The notes: generated by a model not told the origin, from the letters alone. Counted from the first letter of the stretch, positions 35,582 through 44,080 are shown. The stretch: DNA of 64,000 nucleotides from Clostridium lundense DSM 17049 (GCF_000619945.1 NZ_JHVC01000012.1:1-64000); one strand, 5' to 3'. Made by a program: numbers and translations.

Positions 35582-36538
35582 TTAGTCAAATAATTTACTT
35601 ACAGATATTTCTTCATATATTCTTCTTATAGCTTCTGCGAAAACAGGTGCTACAGATAAAGTCTTAAACTTATCGCTTCTCTTATTTTCTGGTAAGTCAA
35701 TTGTATTTAACATTATAAGTTCTTTTATAGCTGATTCATTAATTCTTTCTATAGCTGGACCAGATAAAACTGCATGTGTACAACAAGCGTATACATCCTT
35801 AGCTCCCATTTTAACTAGTGCATTAGCTCCATTTGTTATAGTTCCAGCAGTATCTATCATATCATCGATTAATATACAAGTTTTATCCTTTATGTCTCCT
35901 ATTATGTGCATGATTTCTGATACATTTGGCTTTGGTCTTCTTTTATCTATAATAGCAATTGGTGCATGAATTCTATCTGCAAACTTTCTAGCTCTTGTAA
36001 CACTTCCAAGGTCTGGTGATACTACTACTACATCTTCTCTTTGATCAAAACCATTTTCAGCAAAGTATCTTCCTAATATAGGTACTCCTAATAAGTGGTC
36101 TACTGGTATATCAAAATATCCTTGAATTTGAGCAGCATGTAAATCCATAGTTAAAACCCTATCAGCACCTGCTGCTGTTAAAAGATCTGCAACTAATTTT
36201 GAAGTAATAGGATCTCTTGCCTTTGCTTTTCTGTCCTGTCTTGCATATCCATAGTAAGGAATTACTGCTGTTATTCTTCCAGCAGATGCTCTTTTAAATG
36301 CATCAATCATTATAAGTAATTCCATTAAGTTGTCATTAACAGGTTCATTAGTTGATTGGATTATAAATGCATCTATTCCTCTTACAGTTTCATTAATATC
36401 TACACATATTTCTCCATCACTAAATGTACCAACCTTTGCATCCCCTAGTGGTACTCCCAATATATCAGCTATATCTTGGGCTAACTTCTTATTTGCATTA
36501 CCAGTAAAAATTTTAATACTTTTTCCATGGCTTATCAT
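35582..36538 (-). CDS. prs: Ribose-phosphate pyrophosphokinase
   Basis: Makes PRPP from ribose-5-phosphate and ATP for purine, pyrimidine, His and NAD synthesis. The 318-residue class I enzyme shows KIFTGNANKKLAQDIA, ATP-site YARQDRKAKARDPITSKLVA, MDLHAAQIQGYFDIPVDHL and the PRPP loop CILIDDMIDTAGTI. It lies 19 bases after glmU, an arrangement shared with B. subtilis. Confidence 0.98.
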   Translation of the reverse strand: MISHGKSIKIFTGNANKKLAQDIADILGVPLGDAKVGTFSDGEICVDINETVRGIDAFIIQSTNEPVNDNLMELLIMIDAFKRASAGRITAVIPYYGYARQDRKAKARDPITSKLVADLLTAAGADRVLTMDLHAAQIQGYFDIPVDHLLGVPILGRYFAENGFDQREDVVVVSPDLGSVTRARKFADRIHAPIAIIDKRRPKPNVSEIMHIIGDIKDKTCILIDDMIDTAGTITNGANALVKMGAKDVYACCTHAVLSGPAIERINESAIKELIMLNTIDLPENKRSDKFKTLSVAPVFAEAIRRIYEEISVSKLFD

Positions 36539-36557
36539 TACATCAACCTCCTTAGTA

Positions 36558-37928
36558 CTATTTTTTCAATCCTCTTTTTGTTACCCATTCCTCTTTATTT
36601 ACTTGCCTTGCTCTTGCTATAGCTAAAGAATTCTCAGGAACCTCTTCTGTAATAGTGGACCCTGCTGCAATATATGAATTATCATTAACCTTTACAGGAG
36701 AAATTAAATTTGTATTACAACCTATAAAAGCATTATTACCAATAATAGTTTTATTTTTTACTTTTCCATCATAATTAACTACTACGGTTCCACAACCAAA
36801 ATTACACTTTTCTCCTACTTCTGCGTCACCTATATAAGTTAAATGTGATACTTTTGTATTATCTCCGATAACTGATTTCTTAATTTCTACAAAATCACCT
36901 ATTCTTACTGATTTTCCTATTACACTTTCAGGCCTTATATAGGCAAAAGGACCTACTGTTGTATTTTCTCCTACACAGCTTTCCAATATAACAGAGCTTT
37001 GTATTGTAACTCCTTTTTCTATAACGCTATCCTTTATTCTAGAATTTGGATATAACATACAATTTTCTCTAATAATTGTTTTTCCCTCTATAATATTTCC
37101 AGGAAATATTATAGTATCATTTCCTATTTGGACTTCTGAATCAATATAGGTATTTTCTGGATCTATCAAAGTTACTCCATTTTCCATATGCTGATTATTT
37201 ATTCTTTTTCTCATAATTTTTTCTACATCAGCTAGTTGAAGTCTAGAATTAATTCCCATAGTTTCCTCAAAATCTACAGAAATAGCACCTATTTTTTTGC
37301 CATTACTTTTTAGTATTTCAATTACATCTGTTAAGTAATATTCACCTTGAGCATTATTATTAGATAATTTATCAATACTATTTAAAAGAGCCTCTATATC
37401 AAAGCAATACATACCTGCATTTATCTCTTTAACATTTAATTCTTCTTCTGAACAATCTTTATGTTCTACTATTTTATTTACTTCACCATTATCTTTTCTT
37501 ATTACTCTTCCGTATCCATAGGGATTATCGACTATTGAAGTGAGCATTGTCCCTTTATAGTTGTTGCTCTCATGGAAAGCAATTAGTTTTTTTACTGTGT
37601 CAGCAGTTATTAAAGGTGCATCCCCAGTAAATATTGCAACGGTTCCTTTTTTATCCATTAAAAATTCCTTTGCACATTTAACTGCATGCCCTGTACCCAA
37701 CTGTTTTTCTTGAAGTGAATATGATACATTTCTAGAGTTTGTACTTTCTTTTACCTTTTCTGCTCCTTTACCAACGATTACATTCACATCATCAATATCA
37801 GCTCTACGTAAAACATCAATAACATGATTAACCATTTCTTTTCCACATACTTTATGCAGAACTTTTGGTATAGCAGATTTCATTCTTTTTCCTTCACCGG
37901 CTGCTAATAATACAGCACAATTATACAT
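36558..37928 (-). CDS. glmU: Bifunctional N-acetylglucosamine-1-phosphate uridyltransferase/glucosamine-1-phosphate acetyltransferase GlmU
   Basis: Makes UDP-GlcNAc for peptidoglycan. The 456-residue protein has an N-terminal nucleotidyltransferase (LLAAGEGKRMKSAIPKVLHKV, GTGHAVKCA, IFTGDAPLI) and a C-terminal left-handed beta helix of hexapeptide repeats (about 250-440) with IGDFVEIKKSVIGDNTKVSHLTYIGDAEVG and GCNTNLISPV. It begins the glmU-prs transcript downstream of spoVG. Confidence 0.98.
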   Translation of the reverse strand: MYNCAVLLAAGEGKRMKSAIPKVLHKVCGKEMVNHVIDVLRRADIDDVNVIVGKGAEKVKESTNSRNVSYSLQEKQLGTGHAVKCAKEFLMDKKGTVAIFTGDAPLITADTVKKLIAFHESNNYKGTMLTSIVDNPYGYGRVIRKDNGEVNKIVEHKDCSEEELNVKEINAGMYCFDIEALLNSIDKLSNNNAQGEYYLTDVIEILKSNGKKIGAISVDFEETMGINSRLQLADVEKIMRKRINNQHMENGVTLIDPENTYIDSEVQIGNDTIIFPGNIIEGKTIIRENCMLYPNSRIKDSVIEKGVTIQSSVILESCVGENTTVGPFAYIRPESVIGKSVRIGDFVEIKKSVIGDNTKVSHLTYIGDAEVGEKCNFGCGTVVVNYDGKVKNKTIIGNNAFIGCNTNLISPVKVNDNSYIAAGSTITEEVPENSLAIARARQVNKEEWVTKRGLKK

Positions 37929-38055
37929 TTTACCACCTCTTCATAGGCACTTATTTACATAATTCTGCTTTTTCATTTCAAAATCATTCTATAATATTAT
38001 ATTTTATATGTATAATATTTGCAACCTTATAGCGCATTTTCAGAAAATTCCCCAA

Positions 38056-38086
38056 ATATAAAAAGGAGTATTTCTACTCCTTTTTA
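38056..38086 (-). terminator. Terminator of spoVG
   Basis: AAAAAGGAGTA/TACTCCTTTTT hairpin overlapping the spoVG stop codon on the minus strand, with a short T-rich tail. Confidence 0.8.
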
Positions 38087-38374
38087 TTGTTCTGGATTCT
38101 GTTCTACTACTTCCACTTCATCTTTTACTTTTTCATACTCATCTAAAATGGCCTTCTGTATTTTCTCTCTTGTCTGAGTATTTATTGGATGAGCTATGTC
38201 CTTAAATTCTCCATCAGGAGTTTTTCTGCTTGGCATAGCTATAAACAGACCATTTTGTCCTTCTATAACCTTTATGTCATGAACAACAAACTCATTGTCA
38301 AAGGTTACTGAAACAATGGCTTTCATTTTTCCTTCAGCAGTTATCTTTCTAACCCTTACATCTGTTATTTCCAT
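38084..38374 (-). CDS. spoVG: SpoVG RNA/DNA-binding regulator
   Basis: The 96-residue protein is nearly complete SpoVG: MEITDVRVRKITAEGKMKA, VTFDNEFVVHDIKVIEG and the FIAMPSRKTPDGEFKDIAHPIN signature. It binds nucleic acids and affects septation, virulence and sporulation in Firmicutes. The ATG follows a GGAGGTGG ribosome site. A consensus SigH promoter lies upstream (separate entry). Confidence 0.98.
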   Translation of the reverse strand: MEITDVRVRKITAEGKMKAIVSVTFDNEFVVHDIKVIEGQNGLFIAMPSRKTPDGEFKDIAHPINTQTREKIQKAILDEYEKVKDEVEVVEQNPEQ

Positions 38375-38408
38375 ATTAATCCACCTCCGAGATGCTTATG
38401 TACATATA

Positions 38409-38437
38409 ATATTCTCTACGTTTTTGCTTTTTCCTTC
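38409..38437 (-). promoter_or_regulatory. SigH promoter of spoVG
   Basis: On the minus strand GAAGGAAAA (38429-38437) fully matches the SigH -35 consensus RNAGGAWWW and AGAGAATAT (38409-38417) fully matches RNNGAATWW, with the expected 11-base spacer. spoVG is the classical SigH target in B. subtilis, so this is a strong functional inference. Confidence 0.8.
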
Positions 38438-38473
38438 TTTATTTTAAAAAAATTATTAAATTTTTCGAAAATT

Positions 38474-39292
38474 TTATAATTTGATTTTTTTAGATGGTTG
38501 TAGAACAGCATTATTATTTTCATCTAATCCATTAAACTCGATAATAGATACATAATCACTCACTAGCTTTTGCTTTATATCTATGTTATCTACAAGTACT
38601 CCTGTTCCTACTAATTGGCTATCAAATTCCTTTAAAAGATCTATTATGCCAAAAGCCGTACCTCCTGCTTTCATAAAGTCATCAATAAATATACAATTAC
38701 TCTTAGGTTTAATAGCTCTTTTAGAAAGAGACATATTTTGTATTCTATTAGTAGATCCTGATACATAATTTATACTAACAGTAGGTCCCTCAGTAACTTT
38801 GTTCTCCCTTCTTACAACCACTAATTGAACTCCAATCATTCTGGCAACTTCGTAAGCTAATGGAATACCTTTTGTTTCAACAGTTACTACATAATCTACA
38901 TCCAATTTATTAAAAGCTGCGGCTAGTATAGTTCCTGCCTTATGTATTACTTCTGGGTTAAACATCAAATCTGTAACGTAGAGAAAGTTCCCTGGTATTA
39001 TTCTTTCTCTATCTTGTAAAATAATACATAATTCTTCTGCAAATTTTATACTTTCTTCTTTTGATATACCACATACATACCTAACTCCACCTGCAGCCCC
39101 TGGTATAGTCTCTATTCTACCTATAGAAAGCTTAATTAAAATATCCTTTATTGCGATTAAGTCTTCGCTAATAGTAGATTTTGCAGCATTAAACATCTCA
39201 GTAAACTTATTTAAATTAATTATCTTATTGGGATTTTCAATTAACATTTTAGTTATAGCAGATATCCTTTGGTTTCTTGTAAACTTCTCCAT
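38474..39292 (-). CDS. purR: Purine operon repressor PurR (PRT-fold)
   Basis: The 272-residue regulator has an N-terminal winged helix (about 1-70, RNQRISAITKMLIENPNKIINLNKF) and a phosphoribosyltransferase-like domain with PRPP motif IFIDDFMKAGGTA. In B. subtilis PRPP prevents its binding to PurBoxes. It precedes spoVG; B. subtilis has yabJ between them, which is absent here. Confidence 0.96.
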   Translation of the reverse strand: MEKFTRNQRISAITKMLIENPNKIINLNKFTEMFNAAKSTISEDLIAIKDILIKLSIGRIETIPGAAGGVRYVCGISKEESIKFAEELCIILQDRERIIPGNFLYVTDLMFNPEVIHKAGTILAAAFNKLDVDYVVTVETKGIPLAYEVARMIGVQLVVVRRENKVTEGPTVSINYVSGSTNRIQNMSLSKRAIKPKSNCIFIDDFMKAGGTAFGIIDLLKEFDSQLVGTGVLVDNIDIKQKLVSDYVSIIEFNGLDENNNAVLQPSKKIKL

Positions 39293-39480
39293 TCAAATCA
39301 CCTATCTATTAAATTTACGAATTATTTTATAGTCAAATAATCTTATTATTCATATTCTATTCTAAAACATAATTATAATCAATACTTAGCAAAAAATATA
39401 ATATAAATAATATAAAAGTGTTTTTTTACTTCTTTTTTGTATATAATTATTAAATGGAGTTAATTTATAAGGAGTTGATT

Positions 39481-40860
39481 ATGTTGTCATTTGATTTTAT
39501 AAAGAATGCAAATAGCAAAATTCATTTTATTGGTATAGGCGGAATAAGTATGAGTGGACTTGCTGAGATTTTACTAGAAAGAGGTTACAAAGTATCTGGA
39601 TCTGATATGAATGAATCCCCAATAACTAATAAACTTTCAAAAATGGGTGCTGAAATTTATATTGGCCATAAAAGTGAAAATATAAAAGATGTAGATCTTA
39701 TAGTTTATACTGCAGCCATATCAAAAGATAATCCTGAACTTATAAAGGCCTTAGAAGCAAATATTCCAATTATGGACAGGGCAGATTTTCTTGGACAATT
39801 AATGAAAGGCCATAAATTTAACATAGCAATTTCAGGAACCCATGGAAAGACCACCACTACATCTATGGTTTCTCATATAACTATAAAAGCAAATCTTGAT
39901 CCTACCATATTAGTAGGTGGAGAACTTGATATTATAAATGGTAATGTTAGAACTGGCAAAAGTGAATATTTCATAACTGAAGCTTGCGAATACAAAGCTT
40001 CTTTCCTTAAATTTTTCCCTTATATTGGTGTAATACTAAATATAGATGCAGATCATTTAGATTATTATAAGGATATTGATGATATACAAAATACATTTAT
40101 AAAATTTGCAAAAATTATCCCTAAAGATGGATATTTAATAGCCTACTCAGAAGATGATAAAATGGATAAAGTTTTATCAGAAGCTAACTGCAACATAATT
40201 ACTTATGGCATAAACCATGGAGATATAAGAGCAGAAAATATAACTTTTGATGATAAAGGTTGTTCTTCATTTGATGTAATTAAAAATACCAAAAAACTAT
40301 TTTCAATTAAACTCAATGTTCCTGGAAATCACAATATATTAAATGCATTAGCTAGTATTAGTATTGCTTTGACACTTAATATAAAAGAAGAATTCATCGT
40401 AGATGGTTTAGAAAGCTTTTATGGAACTCACAGAAGATTTGAACTTAAAGGCATCAAAGATGGAGTTACTGTTGTAGATGATTATGCCCATCATCCTACT
40501 GAAATAAAAGCAACTTTAAGTGCCTCCCAAAACTATCCACATAATAGAATATTTTGTGTCTTCCAGCCACATACTTATACAAGAACCTATACTTTATTTA
40601 AGGAATTTACTGAATGTTTTTCTGGAGTAGATAAACTAATACTTGCAGATATTTATGCTGCTAGAGAAAAAGATACCGGATTAGTAAGTTCTGATACTTT
40701 AGGCGATAATTTAAGAGAAAAAAACTTAGATTGTATAAATCTTCATAGCTTTGATGATATAGTAAAATATTTAAAAGACACTCTGAAATCAGGAGACTTA
40801 TTATTAACAGTTGGTGCAGGCGACATATATAAAGTAGGCGAAATGTTTATTAAAGAGTAA
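39481..40860 (+). CDS. murC: UDP-N-acetylmuramate--L-alanine ligase MurC
   Basis: Adds L-Ala to UDP-MurNAc. From ATG 39481, which follows AAGGAG by six bases, it is 459 residues. An in-frame ATG at 39454 lacks a good ribosome site. Motifs: HFIGIGGISMSGLAEI at the N-terminus, ATP loop GTHGKTTTTSMV, EACEYKASFL, DADHLDYYKD and GTHRRFELKG / VDDYAHHPTEI. First plus-strand gene, divergent from purR. A TATAAT at 39442-39447 may be its -10. Confidence 0.97.
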   Translation: MLSFDFIKNANSKIHFIGIGGISMSGLAEILLERGYKVSGSDMNESPITNKLSKMGAEIYIGHKSENIKDVDLIVYTAAISKDNPELIKALEANIPIMDRADFLGQLMKGHKFNIAISGTHGKTTTTSMVSHITIKANLDPTILVGGELDIINGNVRTGKSEYFITEACEYKASFLKFFPYIGVILNIDADHLDYYKDIDDIQNTFIKFAKIIPKDGYLIAYSEDDKMDKVLSEANCNIITYGINHGDIRAENITFDDKGCSSFDVIKNTKKLFSIKLNVPGNHNILNALASISIALTLNIKEEFIVDGLESFYGTHRRFELKGIKDGVTVVDDYAHHPTEIKATLSASQNYPHNRIFCVFQPHTYTRTYTLFKEFTECFSGVDKLILADIYAAREKDTGLVSSDTLGDNLREKNLDCINLHSFDDIVKYLKDTLKSGDLLLTVGAGDIYKVGEMFIKE

Positions 40861-40893
40861 TTTTTTAATATATATTTTTTATATTACCTGTGT

Positions 40894-40947
40894 AAAACAC
40901 CTTCAATATGGTAACACTAAATACAAGTATTATTGGAGGTGTTTTTT
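40894..40947 (+). terminator. Terminator-like hairpin after murC that contains the next gene's ribosome site
   Basis: Left arm AAAACACCTTCAATA (40894-40908) and right arm TATTGGAGGTGTTTT (40931-40945) pair over 15 bases with one G-U, around a 22-base loop, followed by T. The right arm includes GGAGGT (40935-40940), the Shine-Dalgarno for the gene starting at 40948. Confidence 0.75.
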
Positions 40948-41271
40948 GTGAGAAATTTTTTAATTTCATCAGCTGCAAACATCGTATTAATCTTTGCATC
41001 TTATTTTGTATTTAAAGGTATAATTAGTGGGCCTACAAGGCATAGGTTATACGAGAACTTTTTTGGCTCTTTTGCAAAATTTATAATATATCTTTTTATC
41101 ATTACAGTACTAATAACTGGCTTAACGGCATTTGCACTATATAAAACTAGATTCATAGCATATGTGAACGTAGTTGCACCAGCCTTAGTATCTATATTAG
41201 TCGGGTTTGTAATGTCTACTGTGCCAACTAGAGGTAGTGGTGATAAAAACAACAATAAAAATAAGGGGTAA
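40948..41271 (+). CDS. Small integral membrane protein of unknown function
   Basis: From GTG 40948, placed seven bases after GGAGGT, the protein is 107 residues. An in-frame TTG at 40933 overlaps the ribosome site and is unlikely. There are three hydrophobic helices (about 4-24, 41-62 and 70-91) separated by short loops (GPTRHRLYENFFGS between the first two) and a hydrophilic tail GDKNNNKNKG. I recognise no family. It lies downstream of murC, separated by a hairpin that covers its own ribosome site, so its translation may be tied to readthrough. Confidence 0.75.
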   Translation: MRNFLISSAANIVLIFASYFVFKGIISGPTRHRLYENFFGSFAKFIIYLFIITVLITGLTAFALYKTRFIAYVNVVAPALVSILVGFVMSTVPTRGSGDKNNNKNKG

Positions 41272-41298
41272 CTACTTTTTGGTGATGCCCCTTTTTTA
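41261..41298 (+). terminator. Terminator of the small membrane protein gene
   Basis: AAGGGG (41263-41268) pairs with CCCCTT (41288-41293), followed by TTTTTATTTT. The left arm overlaps the stop codon. Confidence 0.65.
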
Positions 41299-41324
41299 TT
41301 TTATTAAATAAATTAAATTTGCTA

Positions 41325-41353
41325 TTGATTTTTTTGGACAAATAATTTATAAT
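41325..41353 (+). promoter_or_regulatory. Promoter of tRNA-Pro(TGG)
   Basis: TTGATT (41325-41330) and TATAAT (41348-41353) spaced by 17 bases, 13 bases before the tRNA. Confidence 0.75.
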
Positions 41354-41366
41354 TGTACTTGTTCTT

Positions 41367-41442
41367 CGGGGTGTGGCGCAGATGGGAGCGCGCGTGGTTT
41401 GGGACCATGAGGTCGCAGGTTCAATCCCTGTCACCCCGACCA
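41367..41442 (+). tRNA. tRNA-Pro (TGG)
   Basis: A 76-base tRNA with CGGGGTG acceptor, D-stem GCGC, anticodon loop TTTGGGA (TGG), T-arm GGTTCAATCC and encoded CCA. Confidence 0.97.
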
Positions 41443-41475
41443 AAAGCTACTATGTAAATAGTAGCTTTTTTTTAT
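41443..41475 (+). terminator. Terminator of tRNA-Pro(TGG)
   Basis: AAAGCTACTAT/ATAGTAGCTTT hairpin with T8 immediately after the tRNA CCA. Confidence 0.93.
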
Positions 41476-41503
41476 TATAAATTCCACTATTATTATCATT
41501 GTA

Positions 41504-41532
41504 TTGAAGTTAATGGCAAAATTATGTATAAT
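41504..41532 (+). promoter_or_regulatory. Promoter of tRNA-Pro(CGG)
   Basis: TTGAAG (41504-41509) and TATAAT (41527-41532) with a 17-base spacer, eight bases before the tRNA. Confidence 0.72.
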
Positions 41533-41540
41533 ATTGGTAA

Positions 41541-41616
41541 CGGGGTGTAGCGCAGATGGGAGCGCGCATGGTTCGGGACCATGAGGTCGCAGGTTCAATC
41601 CCTGTTACCCCGACCA
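41541..41616 (+). tRNA. tRNA-Pro (CGG)
   Basis: A 76-base tRNA nearly identical to the preceding tRNA-Pro but with anticodon loop TTCGGGA (CGG) and compensating acceptor-region changes; encoded CCA. The CCG codon should be rare in this AT-rich genome, so a dedicated CGG tRNA beside the TGG gene suggests gene duplication with anticodon shift. Confidence 0.97.
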
Positions 41617-41649
41617 AAATATTTGAATATTTTTTATAAATCTTCTACA

Positions 41650-41690
41650 AAATAAAGTGAATGGACTATACATTCACTTTATTTATTTTT
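41650..41690 (+). terminator. Terminator of tRNA-Pro(CGG)
   Basis: AAATAAAGTGAATG/CATTCACTTTATTT hairpin followed by a T-rich tail, 34 bases after the tRNA. Confidence 0.85.
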
Positions 41691-41742
41691 ATGATATAAT
41701 AGCAATAATTATTAACTATAGATAAAAAAGGAGAGATTAATC

Positions 41743-43089
41743 ATGAGGGATGATTATAGAAAAATCTTCAAAGATCTTGTAAAAGCTTATTATGAAGATA
41801 ACTTTGATGCAAAGGTTAATGATTTATTTTCACATAAGGACTTTGATAAGGATAAACTTGCCTATGTTATCTCTTCCCTTTGTGGGGTTGATATTCAGTC
41901 AAGTGAAAACTTTGCAATTAATTTAAAAGAAGCCATAAAAAAATATACTCCAGATCACAAAGTAGTTAATAAGTTTAGTTGTTGTTCAGGGAGTTGTGTA
42001 GAAGAATCTGGTGAAACTCTCTGCCAAAAATCATGTCCAATAAACGCCATATTTAGAAACCCAAAGGATAACAATATATACATTAACAATGAATTATGTA
42101 TGGATTGTGGTATGTGCCTTGAAAGCTGCCCTAATGGCGGCATACTAGATAAGGTTGAATTCTTACCTCTTTTGGATTTACTTAAAGGTAAATCTACAGT
42201 AGTTGCTGCTGTAGCTCCTGCAATAATTGGGCAATTTGGGCAAGATGTAACTATAAATCAACTAAGAACAGCTTTTAAGAAAATAGGTTTTTCTGACATG
42301 GTAGAAGTGGCATTTTTTGCTGATATGCTAACTCTGAAGGAAGCTGTTGAATATGATCACTTTGTAAAAAGTGAAGATGACTTTATGATAACTTCTTGTT
42401 GTTGTCCTATGTGGGTTGGAATGTTAAAAAAAGTCTATAATGACCTCATAAAACATGTATCTCCATCAATATCACCAATGATAGCTTCTGGAAGGGTATT
42501 AAAAACGCTTAATCCTGATTGTAAAGTTGTATTTGTAGGACCTTGTGTAGCAAAAAAAGGTGAAGCAAAAGAAAAAGATCTATTGGGAGATATAGATTTC
42601 GTTCTTACTTTTACAGAAATTAAAGACATATTTGATTCTTTGGGTATTTGTCCAGAAGAACTAGAAGAAGATTTATTTTCGGAATACGCTTCTAAAGGAG
42701 GAAGACTTTACGGTAGAACAGGCGGCGTTTCTATAGCAGTTAGCGAGGCTATTGAAAGGTTATTTCCAAACAAATATAAACTATTGAAAACTACTCAGGC
42801 CAACGGAGTTAAAGAATGTAAGGATATGCTGGAGAAAATTAAAAGTCGAGAAATCACTGCTAATTTTATAGAAGGTATGGGGTGTGTTGGTGGTTGCGTT
42901 GGTGGTCCTAAAGCTATCATAAAAAAAGAAATAGGTAAAGATGCTGTAGATAGTTTTGCTGATAAAGCACACATAAAAGTTGCTGTAGATAGTAACTGCA
43001 TGAAGGATGTGCTATCCAATATTGGAATTAATTCTATAGAAGACTTTAAAAATAAAGATAAGATCAAAATATTCGAGAGAGAGTTTTAA
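41743..43089 (+). CDS. Divergent [FeFe]-hydrogenase-type iron-sulfur protein
   Basis: The 448-residue protein has an N-terminal Cys cluster (C80, C81, C85, C94, C98), a CxxCxxCxxxC 4Fe-4S motif (C119-C129) and a hydrogenase large-subunit C-terminal domain. H-cluster motifs are altered: L1 reads TSCCCPMW (217-224) where TSCCPxW is usual. L2 reads GPCVAKKGE (266-274) with Gly in place of the Met of MPCxxKxxE. L3 reads EGMGCVGGC (377-385). This looks like the less-studied group B clostridial enzymes. H2 chemistry is likely but unproven; a sensory role is possible. Monocistronic, with GGAGAG ribosome site. Confidence 0.88.
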   Translation: MRDDYRKIFKDLVKAYYEDNFDAKVNDLFSHKDFDKDKLAYVISSLCGVDIQSSENFAINLKEAIKKYTPDHKVVNKFSCCSGSCVEESGETLCQKSCPINAIFRNPKDNNIYINNELCMDCGMCLESCPNGGILDKVEFLPLLDLLKGKSTVVAAVAPAIIGQFGQDVTINQLRTAFKKIGFSDMVEVAFFADMLTLKEAVEYDHFVKSEDDFMITSCCCPMWVGMLKKVYNDLIKHVSPSISPMIASGRVLKTLNPDCKVVFVGPCVAKKGEAKEKDLLGDIDFVLTFTEIKDIFDSLGICPEELEEDLFSEYASKGGRLYGRTGGVSIAVSEAIERLFPNKYKLLKTTQANGVKECKDMLEKIKSREITANFIEGMGCVGGCVGGPKAIIKKEIGKDAVDSFADKAHIKVAVDSNCMKDVLSNIGINSIEDFKNKDKIKIFEREF

Positions 43090-43097
43090 AGCATTTC

Positions 43098-43279
43098 GAT
43101 CAATTTTTTTAGAACAAAAGAAAAAGAGTACAGATACTAGAATTTCAATCTATAAATTGCAAACTAAATAACTTAGTAATTTAATTTAATATTTGCTATA
43201 ATAAATTAATATTAAATTTAAGATTTTCTATGATGTTAAAAAAGAAAATCTTCCTTATCTGTACTCTAAAAGATTGATC
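43098..43279. repeat. Nested inverted repeats in the hydrogenase-HAD intergenic region
   Basis: Three nested pairs are visible: GATCAAT (43098-43104) with ATTGATC (43273-43279); AGAGTACAGATA (43125-43136) with TATCTGTACTCT (43256-43267); and the hairpin AAGATTTTCT (43220-43229) with AGAAAATCTT (43243-43252). The whole could fold as one long stem enclosing an inner hairpin. I find no ORF inside. It may be a structured RNA, a mobile-element remnant or a complex terminator. Confidence 0.55.
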
Positions 43280-43311
43280 ACAATTTTTTTAAGAAAGGAT
43301 TGTATAAATTT

Positions 43312-43965
43312 ATGTTAAAAAATATAAAGGCAGCTATATTTGATATGGACGGAACTCTCATAGATTCAATGTGGGTTTGGAAAACTGTAGATGTGGAATA
43401 CTTAAAGAAAAGGAATATTGAAGTTCCAAGTGATTTAAAAGAAAATATAGAACATCTAAGTTTTAGTGAAACAGCTAAATACTTTAAAGAAAGATTTAAT
43501 TTAAGCGAAAGTATAGATGAAATCACAAACGAGTGGAATTACATAGCCTTAAGGGAATATAGTTCTAATGTAAAATTAAAATCTGGCGCTAAAAAATTCT
43601 TAGACTTACTTAAATCTAATGGAATAAAAATTGGACTTGCTACTAGCAATTGTAATATGTTATTAGAAGTAGCCTTAAAAAATAACAATATATATGATTA
43701 TTTTGATTGTATTACTACTACTAACGAAGTTGACAGAGGCAAAAACTTTCCTGATGTATATTTGTTATGTGCAGAGAAATTAGAGGTGAATCCTAATGAA
43801 TGCATTGTTTTTGAGGATATATTACCTGCAGTAGTTGGTGCAAAGGCAGCAGGTATGAAAGTTGTTGGAGTTCATGATTTATATTCCGACAGCCAAAAAG
43901 AAGATATTGAACGTTTAGCAGATATATATATTTTTAAATACGATGAATTAACCAAAGCAGTTTAA
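43312..43965 (+). CDS. HAD-superfamily phosphatase (beta-phosphoglucomutase-like subfamily)
   Basis: The 217-residue HAD hydrolase starts at ATG 43312 (the in-frame TTG at 43300 overlaps the ribosome site). Motif I is FDMDGTLIDS (nucleophile and general-acid Asp). Motif II is LATSNCNM, the Lys of motif III is in EVDRGKNFPDVYL, and motif IV is VFEDILPAVVGAKAAGMKVVGV. A four-helix cap follows motif I. The substrate is a small phosphorylated metabolite that cannot be named from sequence. It has its own terminator. Confidence 0.92.
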   Translation: MLKNIKAAIFDMDGTLIDSMWVWKTVDVEYLKKRNIEVPSDLKENIEHLSFSETAKYFKERFNLSESIDEITNEWNYIALREYSSNVKLKSGAKKFLDLLKSNGIKIGLATSNCNMLLEVALKNNNIYDYFDCITTTNEVDRGKNFPDVYLLCAEKLEVNPNECIVFEDILPAVVGAKAAGMKVVGVHDLYSDSQKEDIERLADIYIFKYDELTKAV

Positions 43966-43978
43966 TACCATAATTTTA

Positions 43979-44013
43979 GGGATTAATAAAGATAAAATCT
44001 TTATTAATCCCCT
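43979..44013 (+). terminator. Terminator of the HAD phosphatase gene
   Basis: GGGATTAATAAAGAT/ATCTTTATTAATCCC, a 15-base perfect stem with three-base loop, followed by CTTTATTTG; the T tail is weak. Confidence 0.75.
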
Positions 44014-44080
44014 TTATTTGTGTAATTTTATATAAATCATGAATAAAATAGTAATAAATACTTTCTCGGAGGAGATTAGC

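Noticed and set aside
41228..41443. Minus-strand open frame beginning MVGVTGIEPATSW
   Set aside because: It is the antisense of tRNA-Pro(TGG), a common false gene.
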